64,000 nt of DNA, taken from the NCBI GenBank assembly GCA_033344815.1, contig JAWPMR010000001.1, positions 2,404,136-2,468,135 on the forward strand, in the 5' to 3' direction. The stretch comes from Paracoccaceae bacterium (lineage in GTDB: Bacteria; Pseudomonadota; Alphaproteobacteria; Rhodobacterales; Rhodobacteraceae). Made by a program: the position numbers and the translations under genes. Below are positions 44,676-54,193 of this stretch, in pieces. Numbering within the stretch: the stretch's first letter is position 1; every line of letters starts with the position of its first letter. The notes under the pieces were generated by a model, which was not told the DNA's origin, did not search any database, and was given only the letters and a program-made list of their open reading frames with translations.

Positions 44676-45545
44676 ATGTTTGCCGACCGTCTGAACGCGT
44701 CCGCTCAGACCATCCAACAGCATTTTGATACGGTCCTCGGAGCACTTGACGACCTGCCCGTGGTACAGGCGATGGCGCATGCGACCCATGGCGGCAAGCG
44801 TCTGCGCGGTTTTCTGGTGATGGAAAGCGCGCGTCTGCATGGGATTGATCCGTTGCACTCGATCTGGCCTGCCGCCGCGATAGAAGCCCTGCATGCCTAT
44901 TCGCTGGTGCATGACGATTTGCCTTGTATGGATGATGACGACCTGCGCCGGGGACAACCCACAGTTCACAAAAAATGGGATGATGCCACTGCGGTTTTGG
45001 CGGGTGATGCTCTGCAAACGCTGGCCTTTGAGATGGTGAGCCGTCCGGAAGCCAGCCCTCATGCAGAGGTGCGCGCGAATCTTGCCCTGCGGCTGGCGCG
45101 CGCCAGTGGGGCGCAGGGCATGGTTTTAGGTCAGGCGCTCGATATCGCCGCCGAAACCGCAAAAACACCCCTGTCGCTGGAACAGATCACCGCTTTGCAA
45201 CGCGGCAAAACCGGGGCGTTGATCGAATGGTCTGCCACTGCAGGAGCTTGCATGGCAAAAGCCGACACTAGCGCATTGCAAGCTTATGCGCGGGCATTGG
45301 GGCTCGCCTTTCAAATCGCGGATGATGTACTGGATGTGACCGGTGACAGCGCCACTGTCGGCAAAGCCGTAGGCAAGGACGCAGGCGCAGGCAAGGCGAC
45401 CTTTGTTTCCCTTTTAGGCCTGGAGGCTGCGCGAAAACGCGCCGCTGAACTTGTGGAGGAAGCCTGCGACAGCCTGGCAGGTTACGCAGAGGACGGCGAG
45501 ACCCTAAAAGATGCGGCACGCTTTGTTGTAACGCGCGCCCATTGA
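44676..45545 (+). CDS. ispA: Polyprenyl synthetase (farnesyl diphosphate synthase type)
   Basis: A 289-aa trans-prenyltransferase with the first aspartate-rich motif [20 protein letters not shown] (about 87-106) and the second [12 protein letters not shown] (about 214-225). It also has [13 protein letters not shown] near 44. It builds farnesyl diphosphate for quinone, carotenoid and cell-wall carriers. Located between xseB and dxs, its stop overlaps an in-frame TTG upstream of dxs. Confidence 0.95.
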   Translation: MFADRLNASAQTIQQHFDTVLGALDDLPVVQAMAHATHGGKRLRGFLVMESARLHGIDPLHSIWPAAAIEALHAYSLVHDDLPCMDDDDLRRGQPTVHKKWDDATAVLAGDALQTLAFEMVSRPEASPHAEVRANLALRLARASGAQGMVLGQALDIAAETAKTPLSLEQITALQRGKTGALIEWSATAGACMAKADTSALQAYARALGLAFQIADDVLDVTGDSATVGKAVGKDAGAGKATFVSLLGLEAARKRAAELVEEACDSLAGYAEDGETLKDAARFVVTRAH

Positions 45546-45556
45546 AAGATCCGAAA

Positions 45557-47479
45557 ATGACGTCAGAAACGCCCCTGCTGGACACGGTGCATCGCCCCGC
45601 CGACATGAAGCACATGTCCGATCATCAGTTGACACGTCTGGCGCATGAACTGCGCTTGGAAACTATATCCGCCGTATCCGTCACCGGCGGCCACCTTGGC
45701 GCGGGCCTTGGTGTTGTCGAATTGACCGTGGCGTTGCATGCGGTTTTTGATACGCCGCGCGACAAAATCATCTGGGACGTGGGCCACCAGTGTTACCCGC
45801 ATAAAATACTGACCGAGCGGCGCGACCGCATTCGTACACTGCGCATGAAAGACGGCCTCAGCGGGTTCACCAAACGCGTCGAATCCCCCTATGATCCTTT
45901 TGGTGCGGCGCATAGCTCAACGTCGATTTCCGCCGCTTTGGGGTTTGCTGTTGCGCGCGATCTGGGCGGTGTGGTGCCGGAAGGTCTCGGTGACGCCATC
46001 GCGGTGATCGGGGATGGTGCCATGAGCGCGGGCATGGCCTATGAGGCGATGAATAACGCGGGGCACTTGGGCAAACGTCTGATCGTGATCCTGAATGACA
46101 ATGAAATGTCGATTGCCCCACCCGTCGGTGCGATGTCTGCCTATCTCAGCCGCCTCTATGCAGAAGAGCCATTTCAGGACTTCAAAGCCGCAGCGAAAGG
46201 CGCGGTCAGCCTGCTGCCTGAACCTTTACGGAAAGGTGCCAAGCGCGCCAAGGATATTCTCAAAGGCATGGCCGTGGGCGGCACCCTTTTTGAGCAGTTG
46301 GGGTTTTCCTATTTGGGGCCTATCGACGGGCATGACATGGATCAGCTGCTGCCCGTCCTGCGCACTGTCAAAACCCGCGCGACAGGTCCGATCCTGATCC
46401 ACGTGCTGACTAAAAAAGGCAAAGGATACGCGCCTGCCGAGACCGCGCGTGACAAGGGACATGCCACTGCAAAATTCGATGTACTCACCGGCGCCCAGAA
46501 AAAATCGCCCTCCAACGCGCCCAGCTATACCCGCGTTTTTGCCGACAGCCTGCTGCAGGAGGCCGGCAAGGACGACAAAATCTGTGCCGTGACCGCCGCC
46601 ATGCCGGACGGGACCGGGTTGAACCTGTTCGCAGAACGCTATCCCAGCCGGTGTTTTGATGTGGGCATTGCCGAGCAACATGGTGTGACATTCTCTGCGG
46701 CCCTCGCGGCGGGGGGGATGAAACCTTTCTGCGCGATGTATTCCACATTCCTCCAACGCGGATACGATCAAGTGGTGCATGACGTGGCGATCCAACGCTT
46801 GCCTGTGCGCTTTGCCATTGATCGCGCCGGATTGGTGGGGGCAGACGGCGCGACGCACGCAGGCGCGTTCGATATTTCCTACCTGACGAACCTGCCCGGA
46901 TTTGTGGTGATGGCCGCAGCTGATGAGGCAGAGCTTAAGCACATGGTTGCCACGGCCGCCGCCCATGACGCGGGGCCCATCGCTTTCCGGTTTCCACGTG
47001 GTGAAGGTAAGGGGGTCGAACTGCCCGAACACGGTGAACCTTTGGAGATTGGCAAAGGTCGGATCCTCTCGCATGGAGCGCGTGTGGCACTGCTGTCCTT
47101 TGGTACTCGTCTTGCAGAAGTCGAAAAAGCCGCTGAGGCGCTGAGCGCGCGCGGCATCACGCCAACTATTGCGGATGCACGTTTCGCCAAACCGCTTGAC
47201 CGTGACATGATCCTGACTCTCGCGATGGAGCATGAGGCCCTGATAACAATTGAAGAGGGCACTCTTGGGGGCTTTGGCAGCCATGTGGCACAGCTTCTGG
47301 CCGAAGAAGGCGTTTTTGATGGCGGGCTCAAATACCGCTCCATGGTACTGCCGGATATCTTTATCGATCAGGCAAGCCCTGCTGACATGTACAAAGTCGC
47401 TGGCATGAATGCCGCCGAAATTGAAACTAAAGTACTGGATGTTCTGGGCGTGGCGCAAATCGGCGAAGCAAGGGCCTAA
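45557..47479 (+). CDS. dxs: 1-deoxy-D-xylulose-5-phosphate synthase
   Basis: The 640-aa thiamine-diphosphate enzyme makes DXP from pyruvate and glyceraldehyde 3-phosphate, the first step of the MEP pathway. Motifs: [21 protein letters not shown], the TPP-binding [35 protein letters not shown] in the transketolase pyrimidine domain, and the C-terminal transketolase domain. ATG 45557 is preferred; a TTG at 45542 overlapping the ispA stop is possible. Full length. Confidence 0.96.
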   Translation: MTSETPLLDTVHRPADMKHMSDHQLTRLAHELRLETISAVSVTGGHLGAGLGVVELTVALHAVFDTPRDKIIWDVGHQCYPHKILTERRDRIRTLRMKDGLSGFTKRVESPYDPFGAAHSSTSISAALGFAVARDLGGVVPEGLGDAIAVIGDGAMSAGMAYEAMNNAGHLGKRLIVILNDNEMSIAPPVGAMSAYLSRLYAEEPFQDFKAAAKGAVSLLPEPLRKGAKRAKDILKGMAVGGTLFEQLGFSYLGPIDGHDMDQLLPVLRTVKTRATGPILIHVLTKKGKGYAPAETARDKGHATAKFDVLTGAQKKSPSNAPSYTRVFADSLLQEAGKDDKICAVTAAMPDGTGLNLFAERYPSRCFDVGIAEQHGVTFSAALAAGGMKPFCAMYSTFLQRGYDQVVHDVAIQRLPVRFAIDRAGLVGADGATHAGAFDISYLTNLPGFVVMAAADEAELKHMVATAAAHDAGPIAFRFPRGEGKGVELPEHGEPLEIGKGRILSHGARVALLSFGTRLAEVEKAAEALSARGITPTIADARFAKPLDRDMILTLAMEHEALITIEEGTLGGFGSHVAQLLAEEGVFDGGLKYRSMVLPDIFIDQASPADMYKVAGMNAAEIETKVLDVLGVAQIGEARA

Positions 47480-47567
47480 TATCAGCTTTGTCCAGATACT
47501 GTTGGACAAGTTGGTTGATTGGATCGTACAGCCCTGGTTCACTTGTTTTGAGACGGTAGAATTGGCG

Positions 47568-47965
47568 ATGATAGGACCGTGGCAGGTGGCGCAAGGTGCG
47601 TTGTTTTATGAGTTTTCAATCGAAGAGTTTGTGCCGCAGGGTCATCCGATGCGTGGGATTGTTCGTTTTTGGATCTGACAAATGTGCGGCCTCTTCTGGC
47701 CCCGTGTTATAACGCGCATGGCCGCCATTCGATTGATCCTGAGCTACTGATCCGCATGCTGTTGTTGGGTTATTGTCAGGGCATCCGGTCCGAGCGGCGG
47801 CTTTGTGAAGAGGTACATTTGAACCTGGCCTATCGCTGGTTTCTTAAGGTGGGCATGTTTCGTCAACTCCTTTTTGTCTTCTTGGGATTTGGTTGCGCCC
47901 GAAAGGGTTCAGGCTTCTTTTCGTGCTCGACGCCTGACGACGTCGACGGACAGGATGGGGTATGA
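47568..47965 (+). pseudogene. Truncated, frameshifted IS1182/IS5-like transposase
   Basis: The N-terminal transposase region is recognisable: GPWQVAQGALFYEFSIEEFVP, then after a single-base frameshift near 47667, DLTNVRPLLAPCYNAHGRHS, then DPELLIRMLLLGYCQGIRSE and RRLCEEVHLNLAYRWF. Homology stops near 47860 and the catalytic C-terminus is missing; what follows to 47965 is unrelated. A dead insertion-sequence remnant between dxs and another broken transposase. Confidence 0.85.
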
Positions 47966-47978
47966 AGGGTCGGACGGC

Positions 47979-48712
47979 CTAGCTTTGCCGTGCAATTGGT
48001 AGTGAATTTCCCACCGTCGCAACCAACGATGCGGGCTCATCTGCCCCTCGCACCCTCCCGGGCGCAACGTTCCACCAGAAGGCGGATCTCAGTGTCGTGT
48101 ATTTAGACGACTGCCATTGTGTGTTAGGCGATTGCGGGTCCGACCAGCGGAAGTCTGTGCCGTCAGACCACATGCAATGCATGACGACAGCCAGTTTGCG
48201 TGCGAGAACAACCTTGGCCGATTTCACGCTACGGCGTTTTGCGATCCGCATGGCCCATGCCCGCAATGAAGACCACCCGCCATGATGCATCAGGACATGT
48301 GCGGCCTGATAAAGCGCCGTCCGAACCATCTCGTCTCGACATCGGCTGATCCTCCCATCATAGTCAATTTGACCCGAGCTCCATCGTTTCTGGGTCAGTC
48401 CAACATGGGCGCCCACATCACGTGATCGTTTGAAGCGCTCCGGGGCGTCCACGCCAGTCACATAAGTAAGCGCGACAATCACACCCACTCCCGGAATTGT
48501 CATCAACCGCCGACAAGTCGGGTCACGTCGAGCAAGCTGGATGCAAAGACGGTCGAGGCGCTCAAACGCCTCTAGGATGGCACGTCTTGCACGTAGCAGC
48601 GGCTTCACAAGCGCAATCAGGCTTTGGTCACCCGTGACAAGTTCAAGGGTACGACCTTCAAAACCGCTCTTCGTGATGGCACCGGTTCTGAGCCCAAAAA
48701 AACTTTAGGGAC
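47979..48712 (-). pseudogene. IS110-family transposase remnant (C-terminal part)
   Basis: The minus strand encodes the C-terminal IS110 domain: RRLMTIPGVGVIVALTYVTG, HVGLTQKRWSSGQIDYDGRI and YQAAHVLMHHGGWSSLRAWA. Upstream codons to about 48712 continue it in frame (GLRTGAITKSGFEGRTLELV). The N-terminal DEDD domain is absent, so it cannot be active. It is a different IS110 lineage from the intact element at 12.1 kb, lacking its sequence details. Confidence 0.85.
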
Positions 48713-48897
48713 CGGACTCTTGCTCACTTTCTGTGCGCTGCAATGCAGCTTTCGCCTTGCGGCCAGTCGTTAATCGCGCAGCATTTTCGCCTCGGCAGTG
48801 ACTGGGTGGCGGGCGAAGCGGGTTTTCGACGCGGTTTAGTCAATGACCGCTTTCTTAGTGAAGACTGCAAAGGCATCGCTTGCCAGTTGTACCTGCC

Positions 48898-49755
48898 CTA
48901 TTGTTGATCCAAGCCAAGGGATGCCACAAACATCTGCGCTGCCCTTCCCGGCATTCGATCACGAAAATGGGTTTTTAGATCGATTGAACCGAACTTGAAA
49001 TCTGGCAGCACCTCGACCAATGCGCCACTGGCCAATTCAACCTCGACCGATCCTCGCATCACCATCACGGCACCAATGCCTGCGCGTGCCAAAGCCAATG
49101 CTGCGGCTCTGCTCGTCACCCGAAGAGTCTGGGTAAATCTCAACGGCAGCACTCTGCCATCCTGCGCTGTTGCGAGTAGTTTCCGGTCAAGCTGGCTATC
49201 GATCAACGGAATTGAGACAGCGCCAGTGGAGTCGACGTCAACTGCGTTTTTCGCGACAACAACAAGTGGCAGGTTTTCAGATGAGCGACTGCGTTCACCC
49301 GGCGCAATGTAGTCAGTTCGGATGGCGACTTCGATCATTCCGGCGTGCAAGTCGATCACCGTATCTGTAACGTCGATGTCAAATACAACTTTTGGATGGT
49401 CTTTTTGAAAGGCTAGTATCTTCTCTGGGAGCCAAAATCCGGCCAGTTCGACAGGCAAGGTGATCCCAAGTGTCCCGACCAGAGGTTGTTCTTCGGATGT
49501 AAGACTACTCAGACCGCTAGCCGTAGCCAGAATCTGTTGCGCCGCGGAGTGGGCCTGCACGCCAGCTTCAGTCAGGGCAAAGCGCCGTGTTGTTCGCGTT
49601 GCCAACGATATGCCCAACTCTTCCTCCAACTCGGACAAGGCTTCTGACAAGACGGGCACGGACAGGTTCAGCCGTAGTGCGGCCCCACGGATTGATCCAG
49701 CTTCTCCAATCGCAGCGAAATATATGAGCCGACGCAGGGTTTGATGGGAGATCAT
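48898..49755 (-). CDS. LysR-type transcriptional regulator
   Basis: A 285-aa protein with an N-terminal helix-turn-helix (LRRLIYFAAIGEAGSIRGAALRLNLSVPVLSEALSELEEELGISL) and a LysR substrate domain. The ATG at 49753-49755 is chosen because the domain starts immediately after it; an ATG at 49794 would add 13 residues. The gene is divergent from the exported SnoaL-like protein and probably regulates it. The recognition helix PVLSEALSELEE departs from the common AVSQ pattern. Inducer unknown. Confidence 0.9.
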   Translation of the reverse strand: MISHQTLRRLIYFAAIGEAGSIRGAALRLNLSVPVLSEALSELEEELGISLATRTTRRFALTEAGVQAHSAAQQILATASGLSSLTSEEQPLVGTLGITLPVELAGFWLPEKILAFQKDHPKVVFDIDVTDTVIDLHAGMIEVAIRTDYIAPGERSRSSENLPLVVVAKNAVDVDSTGAVSIPLIDSQLDRKLLATAQDGRVLPLRFTQTLRVTSRAAALALARAGIGAVMVMRGSVEVELASGALVEVLPDFKFGSIDLKTHFRDRMPGRAAQMFVASLGLDQQ

Positions 49756-49857
49756 TTTATTAGATTTTTCCAAACAGTATATTTTGTCGTTCATATCTAC
49801 CGAACAATCTATCCGTGGACCATCGTGAATTCATTCAAACCTGATGAGGACTTCACC

Positions 49858-50331
49858 ATGAGAACATTCCCAACACTGATTGCTGTCACCGCGATCGCTT
49901 CAACCGTGGTTCCCGCATTTGCTGACAACATAGATACCGTGCGCAGTTTCTACACGGACTTGCTGACAACACCCGCAGATGCCACGTCAGAAGCCGTTCG
50001 CGCCGTTGTGGCAGAGGATTGGAAATCCACGCCGACACCTTTGGGCGGTCCGGGCGCGGAAGGCTTTCTTACCACGCTTGGCGCCTTTGGGGGGCTGATC
50101 CCGGACCTGAAGTGGGAGGTGCAGGAAATCTGGCAGGATGGTGATACCTACATTGTGCGGGGCATAGCCACCGGTACTCCGCAAGGCCCTTTCCTTGGCG
50201 TTGATCCGGCAACCGGCAAGAGCTTTGAGATCATGTCGATTGACGTCCACCGGGTAGAGGGCGGCCTTTTGAAAGAGTCCTATCATATCGAAGAATGGCT
50301 AACTGCAATTGGTCAGCTTACGGCCGAATAG
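49858..50331 (+). CDS. Exported SnoaL-like (ester cyclase family) protein
   Basis: A 157-aa protein. The ATG at 49858 gives the signal peptide MRTFPTLIAVTAIASTVVPAFA; the frame is open upstream into the LysR gene without support. The mature part has the NTF2/SnoaL-like pattern: TVRSFYTDLLTTPADATSEAV, DLKWEVQEIWQDGDTYIVRGIATGTPQGPFLG and ESYHIEEWLTAIGQL. Members are small cone-shaped binding proteins or cyclases; exported forms have no settled function. Divergent from the LysR gene. Confidence 0.88.
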   Translation: MRTFPTLIAVTAIASTVVPAFADNIDTVRSFYTDLLTTPADATSEAVRAVVAEDWKSTPTPLGGPGAEGFLTTLGAFGGLIPDLKWEVQEIWQDGDTYIVRGIATGTPQGPFLGVDPATGKSFEIMSIDVHRVEGGLLKESYHIEEWLTAIGQLTAE

Positions 50332-50404
50332 ACAACTCAATGCGTCCGAGCTATTGTCCCGGGCGCTCCCCCAAAATCGACATTCGCGGAGTGCGCAGCA
50401 TCAG

Positions 50405-50635
50405 CTAATCTGGGCGGGACCCTCCTGCGGAAACTTCAATGCGCCATGCCGTCCAGAATGCTGACAGCAGCAGGAACCCGAGAAGGTTGAGGTTGAACTG
50501 GTCCGGCCACTCCATCTTGAGAATGTCACCAAAAGAAGCGGGCGGCAGGTTCTGGCCATGATTGGCGACTACCAAGGCCGTGTACACTTTGGCAATCGAT
50601 ACAATGGGCACGAGAAATATCCTGAATGCCGTCAT
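50405..50635 (-). CDS. Small membrane protein, paralogue of the 50671-51006 product
   Basis: A 76-aa protein, family not named. Two hydrophobic helices flank a loop ending in WPDQFNLNLLGFLLLSAFWTAWR. That aligns with WQGQFNVDFATYLVLSGLWMAWR of the upstream neighbour, so the two are tandem duplicates; this copy lacks the C-terminal third. Located 35 bp downstream of its paralogue, in the same direction. Confidence 0.65.
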   Translation of the reverse strand: MTAFRIFLVPIVSIAKVYTALVVANHGQNLPPASFGDILKMEWPDQFNLNLLGFLLLSAFWTAWRIEVSAGGSRPD

Positions 50636-50670
50636 CCTGTTTCACCGGCGATATTGCGTGCGATGGACGA

Positions 50671-51006
50671 TCAGGCGTGAACGCCAAGCAAAAGCCTGCG
50701 TGGATCACCATTGCATTGGCCGATCAAATAGATCAGGTAGGGCGCGAAAAAGAGGATGCCCAGCGGTGGTGCACAAACACCAAGGACTACTCCTGTGCGT
50801 GTGAACCCGCTGCGCCAGGCCATCCAGAGGCCGGACAGAACAAGATAGGTTGCAAAATCCACGTTGAATTGACCCTGCCAGGTCAGCGCTAAGATGGGAC
50901 TGAGAAACGGCGTGAACAGATTGAACCCCCCGTCCACAATTGCCGTGATCGTAAACAGGATGATGATGCCAGTCATGGCGATCAGAACAATACGGAGTCG
51001 AGCCAT
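50671..51006 (-). CDS. Small unrecognised membrane protein
   Basis: A 111-aa protein with three or four hydrophobic segments (LRIVLIAMTGIIILFTITAIV near 4-24, TYLVLSGLWMAW near 53-64, GVVLGVCAPPLGILFFAPYLIYLI near 72-95). Shares the WQGQFNVDF...LWMAWR block with the 76-aa neighbour. It follows the 140-aa membrane protein gene by 24 bp, forming a three-gene unit read away from the MmyB-type regulator gene. Confidence 0.75.
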   Translation of the reverse strand: MARLRIVLIAMTGIIILFTITAIVDGGFNLFTPFLSPILALTWQGQFNVDFATYLVLSGLWMAWRSGFTRTGVVLGVCAPPLGILFFAPYLIYLIGQCNGDPRRLLLGVHA

Positions 51007-51030
51007 TCGTTTTCTCCTTTCAGGGTGTTT

Positions 51031-51453
51031 CTAGTCATTTGCCGGTCGCCACATCGGGCCGATGATCAGCAAAAGAACAAGGATATTCCAAAGCGCGTTT
51101 GGCCAGTGTCCCGATGTGATTGATCCCGCACTGTCCAGCACAAACCACGACAGCGTGCTGACCAGCAGGGTGCGTCGCACGCCTTCAGGGGCTTGATCGT
51201 AAACCCAGATCGAAAGGCACCACACCATGACGCCCCAACCCAACAGAAATCCACCAGCGAGTGCGGACAGAAACCAGATCTCTCGCGACCGGTAGGACGG
51301 GAAGCCATCAAGCGGCCATGACAGAAGATCCAGACCCCAACGCGCGGGTTCGTTCAGCGTCGGCATTGTTCCTAAAAACAGGACGGGTCCGAAGCCAGCG
51401 ATGACGAGCGCTGAAATCTTGAGCCAGAATTTGTGAAAAGCCCTGGTTGCCAT
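51031..51453 (-). CDS. Unrecognised membrane protein, first of three
   Basis: A 140-aa protein with four hydrophobic segments (SALVIAGFGPVLFLGTM, FLSALAGGFLLGWGVMVWCLSIWV, LLVSTLSWFVLDSAGSI, ALWNILVLLLIIGPMW). No charged catalytic motif is seen. Gene order and small spacings suggest co-expression with the two small paralogues. It is divergent from the XRE/MmyB-type regulator at 51566, which may control all three. Confidence 0.78.
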   Translation of the reverse strand: MATRAFHKFWLKISALVIAGFGPVLFLGTMPTLNEPARWGLDLLSWPLDGFPSYRSREIWFLSALAGGFLLGWGVMVWCLSIWVYDQAPEGVRRTLLVSTLSWFVLDSAGSITSGHWPNALWNILVLLLIIGPMWRPAND

Positions 51454-51565
51454 CCTCGTCGCCCTGTTTCGCTTCCTTTGTGTGAAGTGCTACGATCCGG
51501 CGCTGCACCAAAGCAATTACCTTGGAGGTAAGTGAAATCGATAAAAGCCCGTGCTAGAACGGGCC

Positions 51566-52318
51566 ATGACCGAATTCACCGAGACTTTGAAATCCTGGCG
51601 CAAAATGCGCCGCTACAGCCAACTTGATCTCGCGATCGAAGCGGATATTTCGGGGCGGCATCTTTCGTTTCTCGAAACCGGTCGGGCGAGGCCAAGTCGC
51701 GGAATGGTGCTTCGGCTCAGTGAGGCGCTGCAATTGCCGCTTGATGCGAGCAACCAATTCCTGACCCAAGCCGGGTTTGCCGCCAAATACGGGGACCACA
51801 AATGGTCGGATGATCAAATGGCGCCAATTCGCCAAGCTGTTGAAAGAACACTGTCAAATCACATGCCCTATCCGGGCCTCGCCCTGAATCGCATGTGGCG
51901 CATCGTTCAGGCCAACGAGACGGCCACACGTCTCTTTGGTCAGTTCGGGTTTGGCGTCGGAGATAGTTTGATCGACCTTATGGTATCCGACATCCTACCT
52001 GAAATTGTGGAAAACTGGCCCGTCGTGGCGCAGGCTGCCGCCTCACGCCTCCGCGTTGAAAGCCTGGCCCAAGGGGGCGTTCCGGAATTCGACAGGGCGT
52101 CCGCACATCTCGCGCAATTCGGTACGCAGGCAGAGCGCGCCAAAAGCCCGGTGATCCCAACCATCGTCACCATCGGAGGTTTGCGGCTGTCTATGTTTGC
52201 GACCATCGCCCAGATCGGAACACCAGAAGACGTCATGCTCGACGACTTCAAGATCGAGCTCTATTTTCCGATGGACCACGAAACGGGCGCTGCTTTTGAA
52301 ACAATGAGCGCAGGTTGA
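51566..52318 (+). CDS. XRE-family regulator with MmyB-like ligand domain
   Basis: A 250-aa protein. An N-terminal XRE helix-turn-helix (LKSWRKMRRYSQLDLAIEADISGRHLSFLETGRARPSRGM, about 7-46) is followed by an MmyB-like PAS-related domain (LALNRMWRIVQANETATRLFG and downstream), which in related proteins binds fatty acids or other hydrophobic ligands. The ATG at 51566 is chosen; an in-frame GTG at 51551 adds five residues. Divergent from the three small membrane protein genes, a natural target. Ligand unknown. Confidence 0.9.
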   Translation: MTEFTETLKSWRKMRRYSQLDLAIEADISGRHLSFLETGRARPSRGMVLRLSEALQLPLDASNQFLTQAGFAAKYGDHKWSDDQMAPIRQAVERTLSNHMPYPGLALNRMWRIVQANETATRLFGQFGFGVGDSLIDLMVSDILPEIVENWPVVAQAAASRLRVESLAQGGVPEFDRASAHLAQFGTQAERAKSPVIPTIVTIGGLRLSMFATIAQIGTPEDVMLDDFKIELYFPMDHETGAAFETMSAG

Positions 52319-52419
52319 TCATCATTGGGTTCTTTGATGGCTCAAGGGCGGGACAAACCTGCCATCCTGTCAGCTGTGCCTGCGCCCGCTTGCCTTGAGC
52401 CTTGCATTTGGACGCCTTT

Positions 52420-52922
52420 TTATTTCCGCTTTTGAAGGTCGCAGAGGGTGATACCTTCCCCAATCGCTGTGAGGGCGTCATCCATCTGGCGCTTCTCCGT
52501 AGGCGGCGTTTTTGCCGACATCACATGATTGGTGAACATGCGCTTCTTGCCGGCTGTCAGCTTGTCCCACCGCGCGCTCACCTGCGCATCGGCAAAGACC
52601 GCCGCTTCCAACGCTTTCGGGGCATCCACGAAGTCCTGGTCATCGACACGAAACCGCATCTCAACCTCGTCTCCAACGTCTAGACCGGTCTGCGCCTTGA
52701 TCTCAGGCGAGACGATGAAGTATTGCCATCCGTCGCCGACCGGCATCCACGCACCGGAACGTCCGCGATTTCGCCTTCAACGCGCAGTCGAAGATATGTC
52801 TTGAACGGTAACTCGGCTTCAAAGCGTTACGGCATGAACAACACCTTGTAGGTGATGACGCGAGACTTCCCCACGCCATGCAGGGAAATCTCGCCACAAA
52901 TTTCATGGGTGAAGTAGCTCAT
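52420..52922 (-). pseudogene. Broken YdeI/DUF1905-type gene
   Basis: The expected product starts at ATG 52920-52922 (SYFTHEICGEISLHGVGKSR). A TAA at 52827-52829 interrupts it after VLFMP. Downstream RFEAELPFKTYLRLRVEGEIADVPVRG continues the DUF1905 domain, then a frameshift near 52750 leads into MPVGDGWQYFIVSPEI and the YdeI/OmpD-associated domain (SARWDKLTAGKKRMFTNHV). The 108-codon open part at 52420-52746 is therefore only the C-terminal fragment. Wild-type function in this family is unclear. Confidence 0.78.
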
Positions 52923-52929
52923 TCTTGGA

Positions 52930-53531
52930 TCATGCGGCCTGCTTTTTGTGCTTGAATGGGTTTGTTCCTTGCGGTGGGCGACCCACGACCTGTCCGCTCA
53001 TGTCCCGATAAGCGGGCCCAGAGAATGCCTTGAGGCCAGCTAAATCCTTGCGATGTATCTCCCGCGTCCATTTCGACAATCCGGTAAATTTCCAGATCGC
53101 ATTGAACGGGCGGGGCAGTTCATTGACGAAAGAGGGGCCAGAACTTTCGTGAGATTTTCACCAATCGCCTGCAATTCAAAGGTCAGTCGCGGGTGATGGG
53201 GCAGGCCGGGACCGACGAGAGTGAGGGCGACCTCCTCGTTTTCCTTGAGGCTGATCCCCTCCAGATGCCCCACGCGATTGCCCTTGGTGAAGAACGCTGA
53301 TTTCGCGCCGACCTGACCGTACGGTCCCTCAACGGTGCAGGTCGATTTGGTGTCTTTCGGCCATGTTGACCAACGCATCAGATGCTCTTGCAGGCGGATG
53401 TCATCATAGACATCCATGATCGGAGCATCGACCGTGATCCTTTCAGTGTATGCGACCCGCGTGGGCGCGATCAGAGACAAGATTCCGACCAAAACAACGA
53501 AAGCCAGACGGCTGTACACAATGCTTTCCAT
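52930..53531 (-). pseudogene. Frameshifted SRPBCC-family membrane-anchored protein
   Basis: ATG at 53529-53531 begins a hydrophobic anchor (LAFVVLVGILSLIA) and an SRPBCC fold (ERITVDAPIMDVYDDIRLQEHLMRWSTWPKD, LKENEEVALTLVGPGLPH). Near 53150 the frame slips: the open frame ends in unrelated residues by 53040, while the other frame continues the family (PRPFNAIWKFTGLSKWTREI, then HRKDLAGLKAF) to a stop at 52930-52932. It sits 8 bp before the broken YdeI-like gene; both probably formed an operon. A sequencing error cannot be excluded. Confidence 0.75.
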
Positions 53532-53583
53532 TCAGGAAACTTCTCGATCCTTGCGTTTCGCTGTGTGTTGCGTGACGATCTAT

Positions 53584-53598
53584 ATCAAGTACCTTGAT
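53584..53598. promoter_or_regulatory. Palindromic MarR-type operator candidate
   Basis: ATCAAG-TAC-CTTGAT is perfectly symmetric (53584-53598). It lies between the divergent SRPBCC and MarR pseudogenes, where an autoregulatory MarR site is expected. Confidence 0.6.
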
Positions 53599-53619
53599 TG
53601 CCAAGCTATTTTGGTACAC

Positions 53620-54193
53620 ATGACACAACCCAAAACGACACGAAACCGGAAGACCTTGTGGTGGCCTGTGAGCGGCTCTAAGTATCCATCGACCGGCTTG
53701 ATACAAAGGCCGCAAATACGGTTGGCGTCAGCCGGAAAGATTTCAAATGTCTCAACATACTTGCGGAAGAGCCTGCGAAACCAGACATCATCGCCGCCGA
53801 GCTTGGACTCACAACAGGGTCTGTCACGACCCTCCTGGATCGGCTTGAAAAGCCCGTTTGGTGAAACGGGAACGGGATCCGACGGACCGTCGGGGTGTGG
53901 GCGTGCATCCAACCCCTTACCTGTCCGGGACACTTGGGCCGCTCTACCGTTCTGCTGCGGGCGAAATTGAACGCATTGCAGATACCTACTCTCAAAAGGA
54001 ACGCTCCGCGGCAGTAAAGCACTTTCTGGATGCGTCATCGGCTTACGATCTGGCATTGGATTGTGAGCAGACGAGGAGCGGCCAGTCGTGCGGGTCGCGG
54101 CATTTAGCACTTTGGGCTCGAAACGGGCATCTATCCGTTGCCTTCACATCTCTCGCGGCCAATCGGGATGGAACTGGCGCAGGAATGCCCTAA
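53620..54193 (+). pseudogene. Decayed MarR-family regulator
   Basis: Pieces of a MarR protein occur in different frames: KPEDLVVACERL before a TAA, then KAANTVGVSRKDFKCLNILA and IIAAELGLTTGSVTTLLDRL, then after a one-base slip near 53850, LVKRERDPTDRRGVGVHPTP and the dimerisation helices IERIADTYSQKERSAAVKHF. At least one stop and two frameshifts are needed to read it. The tail after about 54080 is not recognisable. Confidence 0.75.

Noticed and set aside
43921..45168. 415-codon minus-strand frame opposite petR, xseB and ispA
   Set aside because: Antisense to three well-supported genes; an artefact of high-GC codon structure.
46226..47542. 438-codon minus-strand frame opposite dxs
   Set aside because: Antisense shadow of dxs; no domain seen.
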